From Cryobacterium frigoriphilum (lineage in GTDB: Bacteria; Actinomycetota; Actinomycetes; Actinomycetales; Microbacteriaceae): DNA of 64,000 nucleotides. Under the pieces are notes generated by a model that ran no database searches, was not told the origin of the DNA, and saw only the letters and a program-made list of their open reading frames with translations. The stretch covers positions 186,001-250,000 of the forward strand of contig NZ_SOHE01000053.1 of the NCBI RefSeq assembly GCF_004403305.1, read 5' to 3'. The position numbers were made by a program, and so were the translations under genes. Position 1 is the stretch's first letter. Every line of letters starts with the position of its first letter. Below, piece by piece: positions 1 through 9,830 of the stretch.

Positions 1-338
1 ACCGTGGTTCCGGTTCCCTGGTCGGTGACGCCCACGCCGTGGGCCATATCGATGACCGCCTGGCTGAGGGCCTGGTTGAGGGCCTCGGCGTCGGTCACGG
101 CCGCGCCGGCCAGGTCGGCGAGTCGGGTGACGACGGCCGCGCTGGCGACGTCGCCGGCCGAGTGGCCGCCCATGCCGTCGGCCACGGCGAAGACGGGCGG
201 ATCGGCGATGAGGCTGTCTTCGTTCACCTCGCGGCGATGGCCGGTGTCGGTGAGCATTGCCCAGGCGAGAGTCACGGTGGTATTGGCCTGAGGCAGGTCA
301 ACCGTGAAGGTGGTCGAACTGCGACCGAGCTGAGTCAC
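1..338 (-). CDS. PP2C-family Ser/Thr protein phosphatase, N-terminal part
   Basis: The reading frame opens with GTG at 338 and runs off the left edge, giving about 112 residues. The visible part carries the first PP2C metal-binding motifs: R-x-x-N-E-D in TGHRREVNEDS, then VADGMGGHSAGD, and the GTGTT segment at the edge. These phosphatases remove phosphate from Ser/Thr and oppose PASTA-type kinases that control actinobacterial growth. The FHA-domain gene lies 56 bp upstream on the same strand, which fits the usual kinase/phosphatase/FHA signalling cluster. A GGAAGG sequence sits about 10 bases before the GTG. The catalytic C-terminal half is outside the window. Confidence 0.85.
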   Translation of the reverse strand, partial: MTQLGRSSTTFTVDLPQANTTVTLAWAMLTDTGHRREVNEDSLIADPPVFAVADGMGGHSAGDVASAAVVTRLADLAGAAVTDAEALNQALSQAVIDMAHGVGVTDQGTGTT

Positions 339-394
339 GGATGGAGCCTTCCGAGGTCGGATGTGCGGAACGAGAGCGACGCTGAGCCGCACGG

Positions 395-1546
395 TTATCG
401 CAGGATTTCGACGCTATTGCCGTCCCCGATGTCTACTACTGTACCGGGCGTGACCGCGAGAGACTGGCCCGAACGCAGTCGGCGGGTGCGACCGTGCGGC
501 GGGCGCACGACCGTACCGTTGGTGGAGCCGAGGTCGGTGACGACGATCGAGTCTCCCTCCTGACGGATTTCGAGGTGGGTCGACGAGACCGCGGAGGTCG
601 GCGACGGCACGGCCAGCAGTCGCGGCGGCTGCCCGATGACGATGCGCGGCAGCCGTGGCTTACGGCCCAGCACGTAGGCCTGATCGAGCCGATGCGGTTC
701 GCCGGAAGACAGCTGGAACGCGTGGCTGGTGACCCGTTCCGTGGCCGGGTCACGACGCGGCGTTGGGCCGGCTTGAGGGTCGTCGCGCACCGCGGGTGCC
801 GGCGCCGGAGTCGGCTCGGGCTCGCCGACGATCTGGCCGTGCCGTGCGGCATGCGGCGGGCGAATGACCGTGTCGGCGTCCATCGCTCGGGACTCGGCGC
901 GTTCCGAACCCGCCCAGGACTCGGTCGGGACCCGCAGCACGGTGTCCGCCTCGGCGAGCGCCCGCGGTGGGCGAATCACGGTGTCGTACTCGGGAAGGCC
1001 GTCGAGCTCGCGAGGAGCCTCATACGCCGTGCCAACGTCGTCGCTTTCCGGGGCGGCCAGGACCGACCAGAACAGGGAGGTGCCGGCGAAGGCACCGGTG
1101 CCCACTCGCTGACCGGCACCGAGTCCGCCGGCGGCGAGCATCGGGGCATCCATCGACCCGATGACCAGCCCGGTCACGGCACGAAAGTCGGCGAGCAGCC
1201 ACGGTCGAATGCCACGGTCGCTGAACCGACGCGATCCTCCGATCGAGAACACGTCGGCCATGGCGGTGCCCCGCACGACCGCGGAAACCGGGATACCGTC
1301 ACCGTCGGTGGCCTGTCGCGGCACAACGACGAGAAAGCTGGTGATGGCTTCCGCACCCGTCAGCGGCAGCAGGGCCACAATCGATTCGAGGTCGAGTGCC
1401 TCGTCGAGAACGCGTTCCGTCAGGCAGTCCACCACGCCGCGTGCGGTCCCGAACGGCACACCGGCCAGAAAGCGACGACCCACCACGAAGATCCAGGCCG
1501 CCGGTGCCCCTGGCGACATGACGACGGCGACGCGTCCCTGTGGCAT
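395..1546 (-). CDS. FHA-domain protein with repeated DTVIRPP motifs
   Basis: The product has 383 residues in three parts. Residues 1-165 form an ordered N-terminal region that I do not recognise. Residues 165-290 are a Pro/Ala/Glu-rich linker. Residues 291-383 are an FHA phosphothreonine-binding domain with GRK, SSTHLEI and DLGSTNGT signatures. The linker carries DTVIRPP at 188-194, DTVLRVP at 201-207 and DTVIRPP at 225-231, which could be phospho-acceptor threonines for a PknB-type kinase. A TAGACT hexamer ending 6 bases before the ATG argues for a leaderless start here. With the PP2C gene downstream it probably belongs to a Ser/Thr phosphorylation circuit; the actual partner is unknown. Confidence 0.85.
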   Translation of the reverse strand: MPQGRVAVVMSPGAPAAWIFVVGRRFLAGVPFGTARGVVDCLTERVLDEALDLESIVALLPLTGAEAITSFLVVVPRQATDGDGIPVSAVVRGTAMADVFSIGGSRRFSDRGIRPWLLADFRAVTGLVIGSMDAPMLAAGGLGAGQRVGTGAFAGTSLFWSVLAAPESDDVGTAYEAPRELDGLPEYDTVIRPPRALAEADTVLRVPTESWAGSERAESRAMDADTVIRPPHAARHGQIVGEPEPTPAPAPAVRDDPQAGPTPRRDPATERVTSHAFQLSSGEPHRLDQAYVLGRKPRLPRIVIGQPPRLLAVPSPTSAVSSTHLEIRQEGDSIVVTDLGSTNGTVVRPPHGRTRRLRSGQSLAVTPGTVVDIGDGNSVEILR

Positions 1547-1552
1547 GCACGA

Positions 1553-1558
1553 AGTCTA
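1553..1558 (-). promoter_or_regulatory. -10 element of leaderless FHA gene
   Basis: TAGACT on the minus strand is followed by six bases and then the ATG at 1546. This spacing is typical of leaderless actinobacterial transcripts. No Shine-Dalgarno sequence is visible. Confidence 0.5.
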
Positions 1559-1632
1559 TCGAGGGAAGTCGCGACTCGAGCTGCCACCGACCATCCGCGA
1601 CCGCCCGCGACGCACGCGTCGTCACGGTGCTC

Positions 1633-2901
1633 CTACTCGTCTTCGAACGGCACCTGAAACGCCCACTCGGGCAGGTGCCCCGAGCCGAGCAGCGTCTCGA
1701 GCAGCTGGGCCATGCTGTAGCCGGGGTCGATGGTGAGTGCCTGGTCGAGAAAGATGCCCGCGACCGATCCGCGCCCCAATGCCCAGGACAGCCAGGCGAG
1801 CATGCACAGCGGCGCCGGTCGGGCCGCACGCGGGGCCATGGCAACTACCGTTTTCAGCAGGTCGATGGCACGCTCACAGCGGTCCGGATCCGGCCGCACG
1901 GGCGTGTTGCCGAGCATTAGGTCACCCACTCTGAGCCCTCGGCGTCGATCCCGTGCTTCGGAACCGAACCCGGCATCGTGATCAACACCGGGCTCGGCAT
2001 CGTCGCCGGCCTCCCGCGAGAGTTGCGCCTCGGCCAGAAGATCGAGCGCGACGATGTGATCCATGGTCAGCCCGGTGAGCCGCTGCAGCCCCCAGTACCG
2101 CAGGTTGGCCGCATGTGCCTCTGCGCCGACCTCCCGACCGAAGGCGAACTGCACCATCACCTGATCTCGACTGCCCGGGCCTTGCACGAGGTACAGCAGG
2201 GCGGCCGCATCAGCGCCGGTCAGGGCGCTGACCTCCCAGCCGAGAGCGACCTCGGCCAACTCGACGGGGTCGACGACCTCACCGATCATCGAGACGAGAG
2301 CCGGCCCAGGGCCGGTCGGGCCGAAACCCTTCTGCAGCCGTCGATACTGCGCACCAACGCGCTCTTTCATCGCCAGGTCGATCCTGGGCAGTTCCGTGCC
2401 GCTCGTCACGGTCGCGAGGCAGCCGCGTCGTTCTTCTGACAGGCCGGCATTCACGGGCGACGCGGTGATTTGACTGAGCGGATGCCCCGCAGCCGGGCAT
2501 CGCGGGTCGAGGTAGGAGCCCCACGCGTCCGAAGCCACACAGAGGGCGTCACGCACCAGAAATCCGCTCAACTCGGCTCTCTTGACGAGGGTATCCGCGA
2601 ACCGCTTATGCGGCAGACCAGGGTGCCCAGACACGGCGTCCGAGGTGTAGACGACCGGAACGACGGCGTCGACGCCGGGGATCTTGCAGAGCGTACCGAT
2701 GAGCGAGGTCGCGATGCCCCTCTGCAGCTTCACCGGGACATCCGTCGCGGGCAGGTTGAAGCGCAACGCTCCACAGGTTCGATTACCCCGAAAGGCGACG
2801 AGCACCACGCTGTTCTCGGGTGTGAAACCGACCAGCTGGGGCACGAGGGCGAGGAAGTCGTGTGCTTCCTTGGTCTTCACGATGTGATTTGGCATGCCCA
2901 C
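1633..2901 (-). CDS. DUF4192 domain-containing protein
   Basis: The product is about 420 residues and begins close to the diagnostic DUF4192 start: a region of the type IVKTKEAHDFLALVPQLVGF followed by P-x-x-S-V-V-L-V-A-F. The family is widespread in Actinobacteria and has no established function. The last 100 residues look like a TPR-like helical repeat (IDLLKTVVAMAPRAARPAPLCMLAWLSWALG and so on). The start is uncertain: GTG at 2901 has GGAGGTGG upstream, ATG at 2895 is also in frame, and the frame stays open to GTG at 2940. No secretion signal is seen. Confidence 0.85.
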   Translation of the reverse strand: MGMPNHIVKTKEAHDFLALVPQLVGFTPENSVVLVAFRGNRTCGALRFNLPATDVPVKLQRGIATSLIGTLCKIPGVDAVVPVVYTSDAVSGHPGLPHKRFADTLVKRAELSGFLVRDALCVASDAWGSYLDPRCPAAGHPLSQITASPVNAGLSEERRGCLATVTSGTELPRIDLAMKERVGAQYRRLQKGFGPTGPGPALVSMIGEVVDPVELAEVALGWEVSALTGADAAALLYLVQGPGSRDQVMVQFAFGREVGAEAHAANLRYWGLQRLTGLTMDHIVALDLLAEAQLSREAGDDAEPGVDHDAGFGSEARDRRRGLRVGDLMLGNTPVRPDPDRCERAIDLLKTVVAMAPRAARPAPLCMLAWLSWALGRGSVAGIFLDQALTIDPGYSMAQLLETLLGSGHLPEWAFQVPFEDE

Positions 2902-2994
2902 ACTGTGCCCGTCCACCTCCGATTCCGGGGCCGAAACCACGGGCTGTGGATAACTTGCCCCTCGCGAGCGCCCTGTGCGCGAATCCTGGCCCGA

Positions 2995-4956
2995 TCAGAC
3001 CTCGTCGGCGACCGGCGCCGCAAATTGTGCGGCGTACAGGGCGTGGTATGCACCTCCGGCGGCGAGCAACTGGGCGTGTGTTCCCTGCTCGACGATGCGT
3101 CCGGAGTCCATCACGAGAATCAGGTCGGCGTCGCGGATCGTGGACAGGCGGTGAGCGATCACGAAACTCGTGCGGTCGGCGCGCAGGGCGCTCATCGCCT
3201 TCTGCACGAGCACCTCGGTACGGGTGTCGACCGAGCTCGTGGCCTCGTCGAGAATCAGCACGCTCGGTTTGGCCAGGAACGCCCGCGCAATCGTGAGCAA
3301 CTGCATCTCTCCGGCGCTCACGTTGCCGCCCTCGTCGTCGAGCACGGTGTCGTAGCCGTCGGGCAGCGAGTGCACGAAGCGATCGACGTACGTGGCCTGC
3401 GCCGCCGCGAGAATGTCGGCTTCGGTCGCTCCCGGCCGGCCGTAGGCGATATTTTCGCGAATCGTTCCGCCGAACAGCCAGGTGTCCTGCAACACCATGC
3501 CCATCCGGCTGCGCAGATCGAGGCGGGTCATCTGGGCGACGTCGATGCCGTCGAGCAGGATGCGCCCGGCATCGATCTCATAGAACCGCATCATGAGGTT
3601 CACGAGGGTCGTCTTGCCGGCCCCGGTCGGCCCCACAATCGCCACGGTCTGACCGGGTTCGGCAACCAGGCTGAGGTCGTCGATCAGGGGTTTGTCTGGC
3701 GAGTAGCGGAAGGACACACCCTCGAAGACCAGCCGGCCGTGCGTCTCTACCGGTGATTCGGCCGGTTCGGCGTCTTCGCTCTGCTCCTCGGCATCGAGCA
3801 GGTCGAACACCCGCTCGGCCGAAGCGACACCGGACTGCAGCAGGTTCGCCATCGACCCGAGCTGCGCGAGCGGCTGCGTGAACTGGCGGGAGTACTGGAT
3901 GAACGCCTGCACGTCACCGAGCTGCATGGCGCCGCTGGCGACCTGCAGCCCTCCGACAATGGCGATGGCCACGTAAACGAGGTTGCCGATGAAGGTCATC
4001 GCGGGCATGATCAGGCCGCTGATGAACTGTGCTCCGAAGCTCGCCTGGTACAGTTCGTCGTTCTTCTTCGCGAAGCGCTGCTCGACCTCACGCTGACGGC
4101 CGAAGACCTTGACGAGGGCGTGGCCGGTGAAGGTCTCCTCGATCTGGCCGTTGAGTTCACCGGTGTGTGTCCACTGGGCCACGAACAGTTTCTGCGAGCG
4201 CTTGGCGATGAGGGCCGTGATCACGAGCGTCAGGGGAATGGTGACGAGGGCGATGAGCGCGAGCAGCGGTGAGAGCAGAAACATCATCACGATCACGCCG
4301 ATGACGGTCAGCAGCGAGGTGACGATCTGACTGAGCGTCTGCTGCAGGCTCTGCGAGATGTTGTCGACGTCGTTGGTGACGCGACTGAGCAGCTCGCCAC
4401 GCTGGCGGGAGTCGAAGTACTTCAGCGGCAGCCGGTTGATCTTCGCCTCGATCTCTTCACGCAGGCGAAACACGGTGCGCTGCACGATGCCGTTGAGCAC
4501 GTAAGCCTGCATCCAACTGAACACCGACGACAGCACATAGAGCACGAGCGTCCACAGCAGCACGGTCGAGAGCATCGCGAAGTCGATCCCGAGCCCGGGA
4601 GTCAGGGTCATGCCGCTCAGCAGGTCGGCCTGGGCGTTATCACCGGATGCCCGCAGCCCGGCGATCAGCTCGGTCTGGCTCTGCCCGCTCGGCAGGGACT
4701 GCGAGAGAACCCCGCTGAAGATGAGGTTGGTGCCCTCGCCGAGCAGCCGGGGGCCGAGCACGGCGAAGGTCACGCTGATCACGGCGAGGCCGAAAACGAG
4801 TGCCAGCCAGAGCCGTTCGGGGCGCAGTGTGCCCATCAGGCGTTTCGCCGAGACGGTGAAGTTCATCGACTTCTCGGCGGGCAGGTTCATGCCGCCAAAC
4901 GGTCCGCCGCCGCGCGGCGGGCGGGGCGGAACGACGATCTTGTTGATCTCGCTCAT
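2995..4956 (-). CDS. ABC exporter half-transporter, catalytic-Glu subunit
   Basis: This is a 653-residue ABC exporter with an N-terminal cytoplasmic extension rich in Pro/Gly, six transmembrane helices (about residues 50-370) and a C-terminal nucleotide-binding domain. The ATPase carries Walker A GPTGAGKTT, Walker B VLILDEATSSVD and an intact H-loop IAHRLS. Its signature is VSAGEMQ instead of LSGGQ. The partner gene just upstream has the reverse defects, so the two should form an asymmetric heterodimer with one working and one degenerate ATP site. Its ATG overlaps the upstream stop as ATGA, meaning translational coupling. A TetR regulator heads the operon, suggesting drug or lipid export, but the substrate cannot be read from sequence. 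Confidence 0.92.
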   Translation of the reverse strand: MSEINKIVVPPRPPRGGGPFGGMNLPAEKSMNFTVSAKRLMGTLRPERLWLALVFGLAVISVTFAVLGPRLLGEGTNLIFSGVLSQSLPSGQSQTELIAGLRASGDNAQADLLSGMTLTPGLGIDFAMLSTVLLWTLVLYVLSSVFSWMQAYVLNGIVQRTVFRLREEIEAKINRLPLKYFDSRQRGELLSRVTNDVDNISQSLQQTLSQIVTSLLTVIGVIVMMFLLSPLLALIALVTIPLTLVITALIAKRSQKLFVAQWTHTGELNGQIEETFTGHALVKVFGRQREVEQRFAKKNDELYQASFGAQFISGLIMPAMTFIGNLVYVAIAIVGGLQVASGAMQLGDVQAFIQYSRQFTQPLAQLGSMANLLQSGVASAERVFDLLDAEEQSEDAEPAESPVETHGRLVFEGVSFRYSPDKPLIDDLSLVAEPGQTVAIVGPTGAGKTTLVNLMMRFYEIDAGRILLDGIDVAQMTRLDLRSRMGMVLQDTWLFGGTIRENIAYGRPGATEADILAAAQATYVDRFVHSLPDGYDTVLDDEGGNVSAGEMQLLTIARAFLAKPSVLILDEATSSVDTRTEVLVQKAMSALRADRTSFVIAHRLSTIRDADLILVMDSGRIVEQGTHAQLLAAGGAYHALYAAQFAAPVADEV

Positions 4957-6686
4957 GCCGCTTCCTCCGCCGTGAGCTGGGACGCCACGATCTCCTGATA
5001 GGTGGTGTTGTTCTGCAGGAGTTCTTCGTGCCGGCCGCGGCCCACGATGCGCCCGTCTTCGAGCACGAGGATCTGGTCGGAGTCGACGATGCTCGACACC
5101 CGCTGGGCGACAATGATCATCGTCGCACCCGCGGCGCCGAGCCTGAGCGCCTGCCGCAGCCTGGCATCCGTCGCGAGGTCCAGAGCCGAGAACGAATCGT
5201 CGAAAATATACAGTTCGGGGCGCTTCACCAGGGCACGCGCGATGGCGAGGCGTTGACGCTGACCGCCGGAGACGTTGGTGCCGCCCTGCGAGATGGGAGC
5301 GTCGAGGCCACCCTCCATCTCGGTGACGAAGTCGGTGGCCTGGGCGATGCTGAGCGCCTGCCACAGCTCGGTCTCGGTCGCATCGGGTTTGCCGTACAGC
5401 AGGTTGCTGCGCACGGTGCCCGAGAACAGGTACGGCTTCTGGGGCACCAGGCCGATGTGTCCCCACAGCAGGTCGGGGTTGAGGTCTCGTACGTTGACCC
5501 CGTCGACGAGCACGGAGCCGGTCGTGGCGTCGAAAAGTCGCGGCAACAGGTTCACGAGCGTGGTCTTGCCCGACCCGGTGCTGCCGATGATCGCGGTGGT
5601 CTCACCGCGCCGGGCAATGAAGCTCACGTTGCTGAGCACCGGCTGCTGGGCCCCCGGGTAGGCGAAGCCCACGTCGAGCAGTTCGATCTCGCCGCGGGCG
5701 GTCGTCGTGTTGACGGGGTGCTGCGGCGGATGCACGCTCGATTCAGTGCCCAGCACCTCCATGATGCGGTCGGCCGAGACGGCTGCGCGCGGGATTATCA
5801 CGGCCATGAAGGTGGCCATCATCACGGCCATCAGGATCTGCATCAGATAGCTGAGGAAGGCGATCAGTGTGCCCACCTGCATCGACCCGTCCTGGATACG
5901 AAAGGCCCCGAACCAGATCACGGCGACACTCGACACGTTGAGCACGAGCATCACGATCGGAAACATGAGGGCCATCAGCCGGCCAGAGCTCAGCGCGACC
6001 TCCGTGACATCCGTGTTCGCCCGCGCAAAACGGGTCGTCTCGACGTCTTCCCTCGTGAACGCCCGCACCACCCGGATTCCGGTGAGCTGCTCCCGCAGCA
6101 CCCGGTTGACGGTGTCGATGCGGGTCTGCATCTTGCGGAAAAGCGGCACCATGCGCACGACGATGAAGCCGACCGCCACGAGCAGAATCGGCACGCTGAC
6201 CGCGATCAGCCAGGACAGCTCGAGGTCCTGCCGGATCGCCATGATGACGCCGCCGATGCTGAGGATCGGCGCGGAGACCAGCAGAGTGCAGGTGGTCAGC
6301 ACGAGCATCTGCACCTGCTGCACATCGTTGGTCGAGCGGGTGATGAGCGAGGGCGCCCCGAATTTGGTGACCTCCTGCTCGGAGAACTCGCCGACCCGGG
6401 TGAACACCGCGCCGCGCACGTCACGGCCAACGGCCATCGCGGCCTTGGCGCCGAAGTAGACGGCCACGACGGCGCAGATGATCTGGCCGAGCGTGATCAG
6501 CAGCATCACCCCGCCGACGCGCAGAATATAGTCGGTGTCCCCGGTGGCCACACCCTGGTCGATGATGTCGGCGTTGAGCGCCGGCAGGTAGAGCGAGGCG
6601 ATCGACTGCAGCAGTTGAAAGATCACGACGGCCACGAGCAGGCGCCAGTGCGGCCGCAGATAGCGCGCCAACAGGGTCCAGAGCAC
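4953..6686 (-). CDS. ABC exporter half-transporter, degenerate-site subunit
   Basis: This 577-residue ABC exporter has six membrane helices in the first 310 residues and then an ATPase domain. Walker A (GSTGSGKTT) and signature (VSGGQRQRLAIARAL) are intact. The Walker B region reads YIFDDSFSALD, with Asp where the catalytic Glu is expected, and the switch loop reads VAQRVSS, with Gln for the usual His. These are hallmarks of the degenerate half of TM287/288- or LmrCD-like heterodimers. The GTG start at 6686 has AGGAG 5-9 bases upstream and lies 8 bp after the tetR stop. The gene overlaps its partner by 4 bp. Confidence 0.92.
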   Translation of the reverse strand: MLWTLLARYLRPHWRLLVAVVIFQLLQSIASLYLPALNADIIDQGVATGDTDYILRVGGVMLLITLGQIICAVVAVYFGAKAAMAVGRDVRGAVFTRVGEFSEQEVTKFGAPSLITRSTNDVQQVQMLVLTTCTLLVSAPILSIGGVIMAIRQDLELSWLIAVSVPILLVAVGFIVVRMVPLFRKMQTRIDTVNRVLREQLTGIRVVRAFTREDVETTRFARANTDVTEVALSSGRLMALMFPIVMLVLNVSSVAVIWFGAFRIQDGSMQVGTLIAFLSYLMQILMAVMMATFMAVIIPRAAVSADRIMEVLGTESSVHPPQHPVNTTTARGEIELLDVGFAYPGAQQPVLSNVSFIARRGETTAIIGSTGSGKTTLVNLLPRLFDATTGSVLVDGVNVRDLNPDLLWGHIGLVPQKPYLFSGTVRSNLLYGKPDATETELWQALSIAQATDFVTEMEGGLDAPISQGGTNVSGGQRQRLAIARALVKRPELYIFDDSFSALDLATDARLRQALRLGAAGATMIIVAQRVSSIVDSDQILVLEDGRIVGRGRHEELLQNNTTYQEIVASQLTAEEAA

Positions 6687-6694
6687 GGGTTCTC

Positions 6695-7288
6695 CTAGCG
6701 GGAAGAGTTGTCGGAAGGGCCGGGCAGGCCGGCAATTCCGTAGAGGATGAGCGCGGTGATCTCGTCGTCGTCGAAGGCGGCGCCGAGGTGCATCAGGGGC
6801 ATGCTCGCGACGAGGCTGACCATGCGGATGATCTGGGCGGAGCGTTCGCCGGAGAAGTTCAACCGGGCGAGGTCGGGGGCGAGTGCGAGCGCGAGAATCT
6901 CGGTGAACTCCCGCCGGGGGTCGTGGGGATGCGGCTTGCCGAGCAGCCCGAGCGCGGCCATGAGCGTGAACACCGTCGTGAAGCGTTCCCGCATCAGCAC
7001 GACGATGCTGCGAACCCGCTCGTCGAGCGGGAGGGCGATGTCGACGGCCCGCAGTTTCTGGCGAAACGGCTCTGGGTCGAGCTGACGGTCAACCGCGGCC
7101 TGAATGAGCTCTTCCTTGCTTCCGAAGGCGCGAAAGATCGTGCCCTCGGCGATGCCGGCCCGCTCCGCGATCTGCTTCGTCGTCACGGCCGCGCCGAATT
7201 GCGTCAACAGCGGTGTGACAGCGTCGACGAGCATGGCTCGTCGGTCTTCGACCGTCAGGGAGGGTGCGCGCGCAGGCTTGTCAGTCAC
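6695..7288 (-). CDS. TetR-family regulator of the ABC exporter operon
   Basis: The 197-residue product has a TetR helix-turn-helix at about residues 15-65, with the recognition segment TTKQIAERAGIAEGTIFRAF followed by GSKEEL. The rest is the ligand-binding dimerisation domain. It is the first gene of a leftward operon with the two exporter subunits. A perfect 18-bp palindrome lies 15 bp before the GTG start, just upstream of a TAGAGT -10 element. The protein therefore most likely represses its own operon and is released by an exporter substrate. The ligand is unknown. Confidence 0.92.
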   Translation of the reverse strand: MTDKPARAPSLTVEDRRAMLVDAVTPLLTQFGAAVTTKQIAERAGIAEGTIFRAFGSKEELIQAAVDRQLDPEPFRQKLRAVDIALPLDERVRSIVVLMRERFTTVFTLMAALGLLGKPHPHDPRREFTEILALALAPDLARLNFSGERSAQIIRMVSLVASMPLMHLGAAFDDDEITALILYGIAGLPGPSDNSSR

Positions 7289-7294
7289 CCGTCG

Positions 7295-7300
7295 ACTCTA
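7295..7300 (-). promoter_or_regulatory. -10 element of leaderless tetR promoter
   Basis: TAGAGT on the minus strand ends six bases before the GTG at 7288. The palindromic operator begins two bases further upstream, in the -35/-10 spacer. Confidence 0.5.
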
Positions 7301-7302
7301 AC

Positions 7303-7320
7303 TGAGTGAGCGCTCACTCA
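7303..7320. promoter_or_regulatory. TetR operator, perfect 18-bp palindrome
   Basis: The sequence TGAGTGAGCGCTCACTCA equals its own reverse complement. It sits immediately upstream of the tetR -10 element, between tetR and the divergent ogt gene. Position and symmetry match an autoregulatory TetR operator. It lies about 98 bp from the likely ogt -10, so effects on ogt are less likely. Confidence 0.85.
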
Positions 7321-7417
7321 CAAGGCTCGAGAGGAAACAGAGTTCCTCCACAGGGCGCCGTTCGTGCGACCTGTCCCCAATGTCCGAATCCCGCGAGGTC
7401 TCGCGCAGCACCCCGGC

Positions 7418-7423
7418 TACAGT
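7418..7423 (+). promoter_or_regulatory. -10 element of leaderless ogt
   Basis: TACAGT is followed by six bases and the ATG at 7430. No ribosome-binding site is visible, so a leaderless transcript is likely. Confidence 0.45.
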
Positions 7424-7429
7424 CGGAAT

Positions 7430-7927
7430 ATGGACAGCATCCCTCCCTCCCTGATTCGCCTGGCAAGTCCGATCGGCCGACTCGAACTCACCGCCGGCCC
7501 CTCGGGCATCCTCTCGCTCTCCATCGAGACCGACGGACACCTCCCCCTCGAGCAGACCCCCGAGAAGCCCTCCCCCGTGCTGCGCCGGGCACAACGGCAG
7601 CTGACCGAGTATTTCTCCGGTACCCGCACGGCGTTCGACCTGCCGGTCGCGCTCGATGACGGCACGGCGTTTCAGCGCAGCGTCTGGCAGCAGCTGAGCC
7701 GGCTGCCGTTCGGCAGCGTGGTGTCCTACGGCGCCCTCGGGCAGTCCATCGGCCGTCCCGGATCGGGGCGCGCGATCGGCGGCGCCGTCGGCGCCAATCC
7801 CGTTCCGATCATCGTCGGCTGCCACCGAGTACTGGCAACGAACGGCCGCATCACCGGTTACAGCGCGGGCGAGGGCATCGCCACCAAGGCCTGGCTGCTC
7901 GACCACGAAGGCATCGGCCACAAGTGA
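7430..7927 (+). CDS. ogt: Methylated-DNA--protein-cysteine S-methyltransferase
   Basis: The 165-residue product has the Ogt/Ada-C fold, with the helix-turn-helix region VSYGALGQSIGRPGSGRAIGGAVGANP and the active-site segment IIVGCHRVLATNGRITGYSAG. It transfers alkyl groups from O6-alkylguanine to its own Cys. The Cys-His-Arg core is intact, but the usual Pro before the Cys is Gly (GCHRV, not PCHRV). The ATG at 7430 is preferred because a TACAGT -10 lies six bases before it. The stop overlaps the start of the glycosylase gene (GTGA), so the two make an alkylation-damage repair pair. Confidence 0.93.
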   Translation: MDSIPPSLIRLASPIGRLELTAGPSGILSLSIETDGHLPLEQTPEKPSPVLRRAQRQLTEYFSGTRTAFDLPVALDDGTAFQRSVWQQLSRLPFGSVVSYGALGQSIGRPGSGRAIGGAVGANPVPIIVGCHRVLATNGRITGYSAGEGIATKAWLLDHEGIGHK

Positions 7928-8568
7928 CGGATGCCGCGGCCCCTGCTGCCGCCGCCATCACCACCACCGAACCGGCCGCCGAACGTGTCGTGCGGGCATC
8001 CGTGCTGACCGGTGACGACGATATCGCGCGTTGCGCGTGGGCCGGGCTCGACACCGAGTACCAGCGCTATCACGACGAGGAGTGGGGGCGCCCGCTGCGA
8101 GCCGACCAGCGTCTGTTTGAGAAGCTGTGCCTCGAGGGCTTTCAGGCCGGGCTGTCATGGATCACGATTCTGCGTCGGCGCCCGGCGTTCCGTGCCGCGT
8201 TTCACGACTTCGACGTTGCCGCTGTCGCCGCGATGACACAAGACGACGTGAGTTCGCTGCTGCTCGACGCGAGCATCATCCGGCACCGGGGCAAGATTCA
8301 GGCCGCGATCAGCAATGCCCGGCTCACCCTCGACCTCAACGTGAGCCTGGGCTCGCTGATCTGGAGCTTCGCCCCACCGGCCCGTGCCGTTCGGCTGGCG
8401 ACCCTGGGCGATGTGCCGGCGATCACCCCCGAGTCCACCGCGCTCAGCGCTCATCTGCGGGGCCTCGGCTATAAGTTCGTCGGGCCGACCACCATGTACG
8501 CCCTCATGCAGTCTTCCGGCCTCGTCGACGACCACGTCACCGGCTGCCACCGCGCCGTCGGCGCGTGA
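7924..8568 (+). CDS. tag: DNA-3-methyladenine glycosylase I
   Basis: The 214-residue product belongs to the TagI family. It starts with a roughly 35-residue extension before the conserved core RCAWAGLDTEYQRYHDEEWG, followed by FEKLCLEGFQAGLSWITIL. The zinc ligands typical of the family are present: the Cys of RCAW, the His of YHDEEW, and the His and Cys of DDHVTGCHR near the C-terminus. It excises 3-methyladenine from alkylated DNA. The GTG start overlaps the ogt stop by 4 bp, so expression is coupled to direct reversal repair. It converges with mdh. Confidence 0.94.
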   Translation: MTDAAAPAAAAITTTEPAAERVVRASVLTGDDDIARCAWAGLDTEYQRYHDEEWGRPLRADQRLFEKLCLEGFQAGLSWITILRRRPAFRAAFHDFDVAAVAAMTQDDVSSLLLDASIIRHRGKIQAAISNARLTLDLNVSLGSLIWSFAPPARAVRLATLGDVPAITPESTALSAHLRGLGYKFVGPTTMYALMQSSGLVDDHVTGCHRAVGA

Positions 8569-8661
8569 GGAGCGCGGAGAGCGTGGGCCGCTGCGTCGAC
8601 GCTGCCGCGCGGCGCTCCTCTCAGCAGCACGCGACTTGAGAGCACGCCACTCGAGAGCACC

Positions 8662-9795
<1,134 letters not shown>

Positions 9796-9830
9796 CCGAC
9801 CGCTCCGACGTCACGCTGCCCTGCGCGCGC

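Noticed and set aside
8569..8661. Terminator hairpin between tag and mdh
   Set aside because: Only a 9-bp interrupted pairing (GAGGAGCGC with GCGCTCCTC) and weak direct repeats are present; not convincing enough to list.
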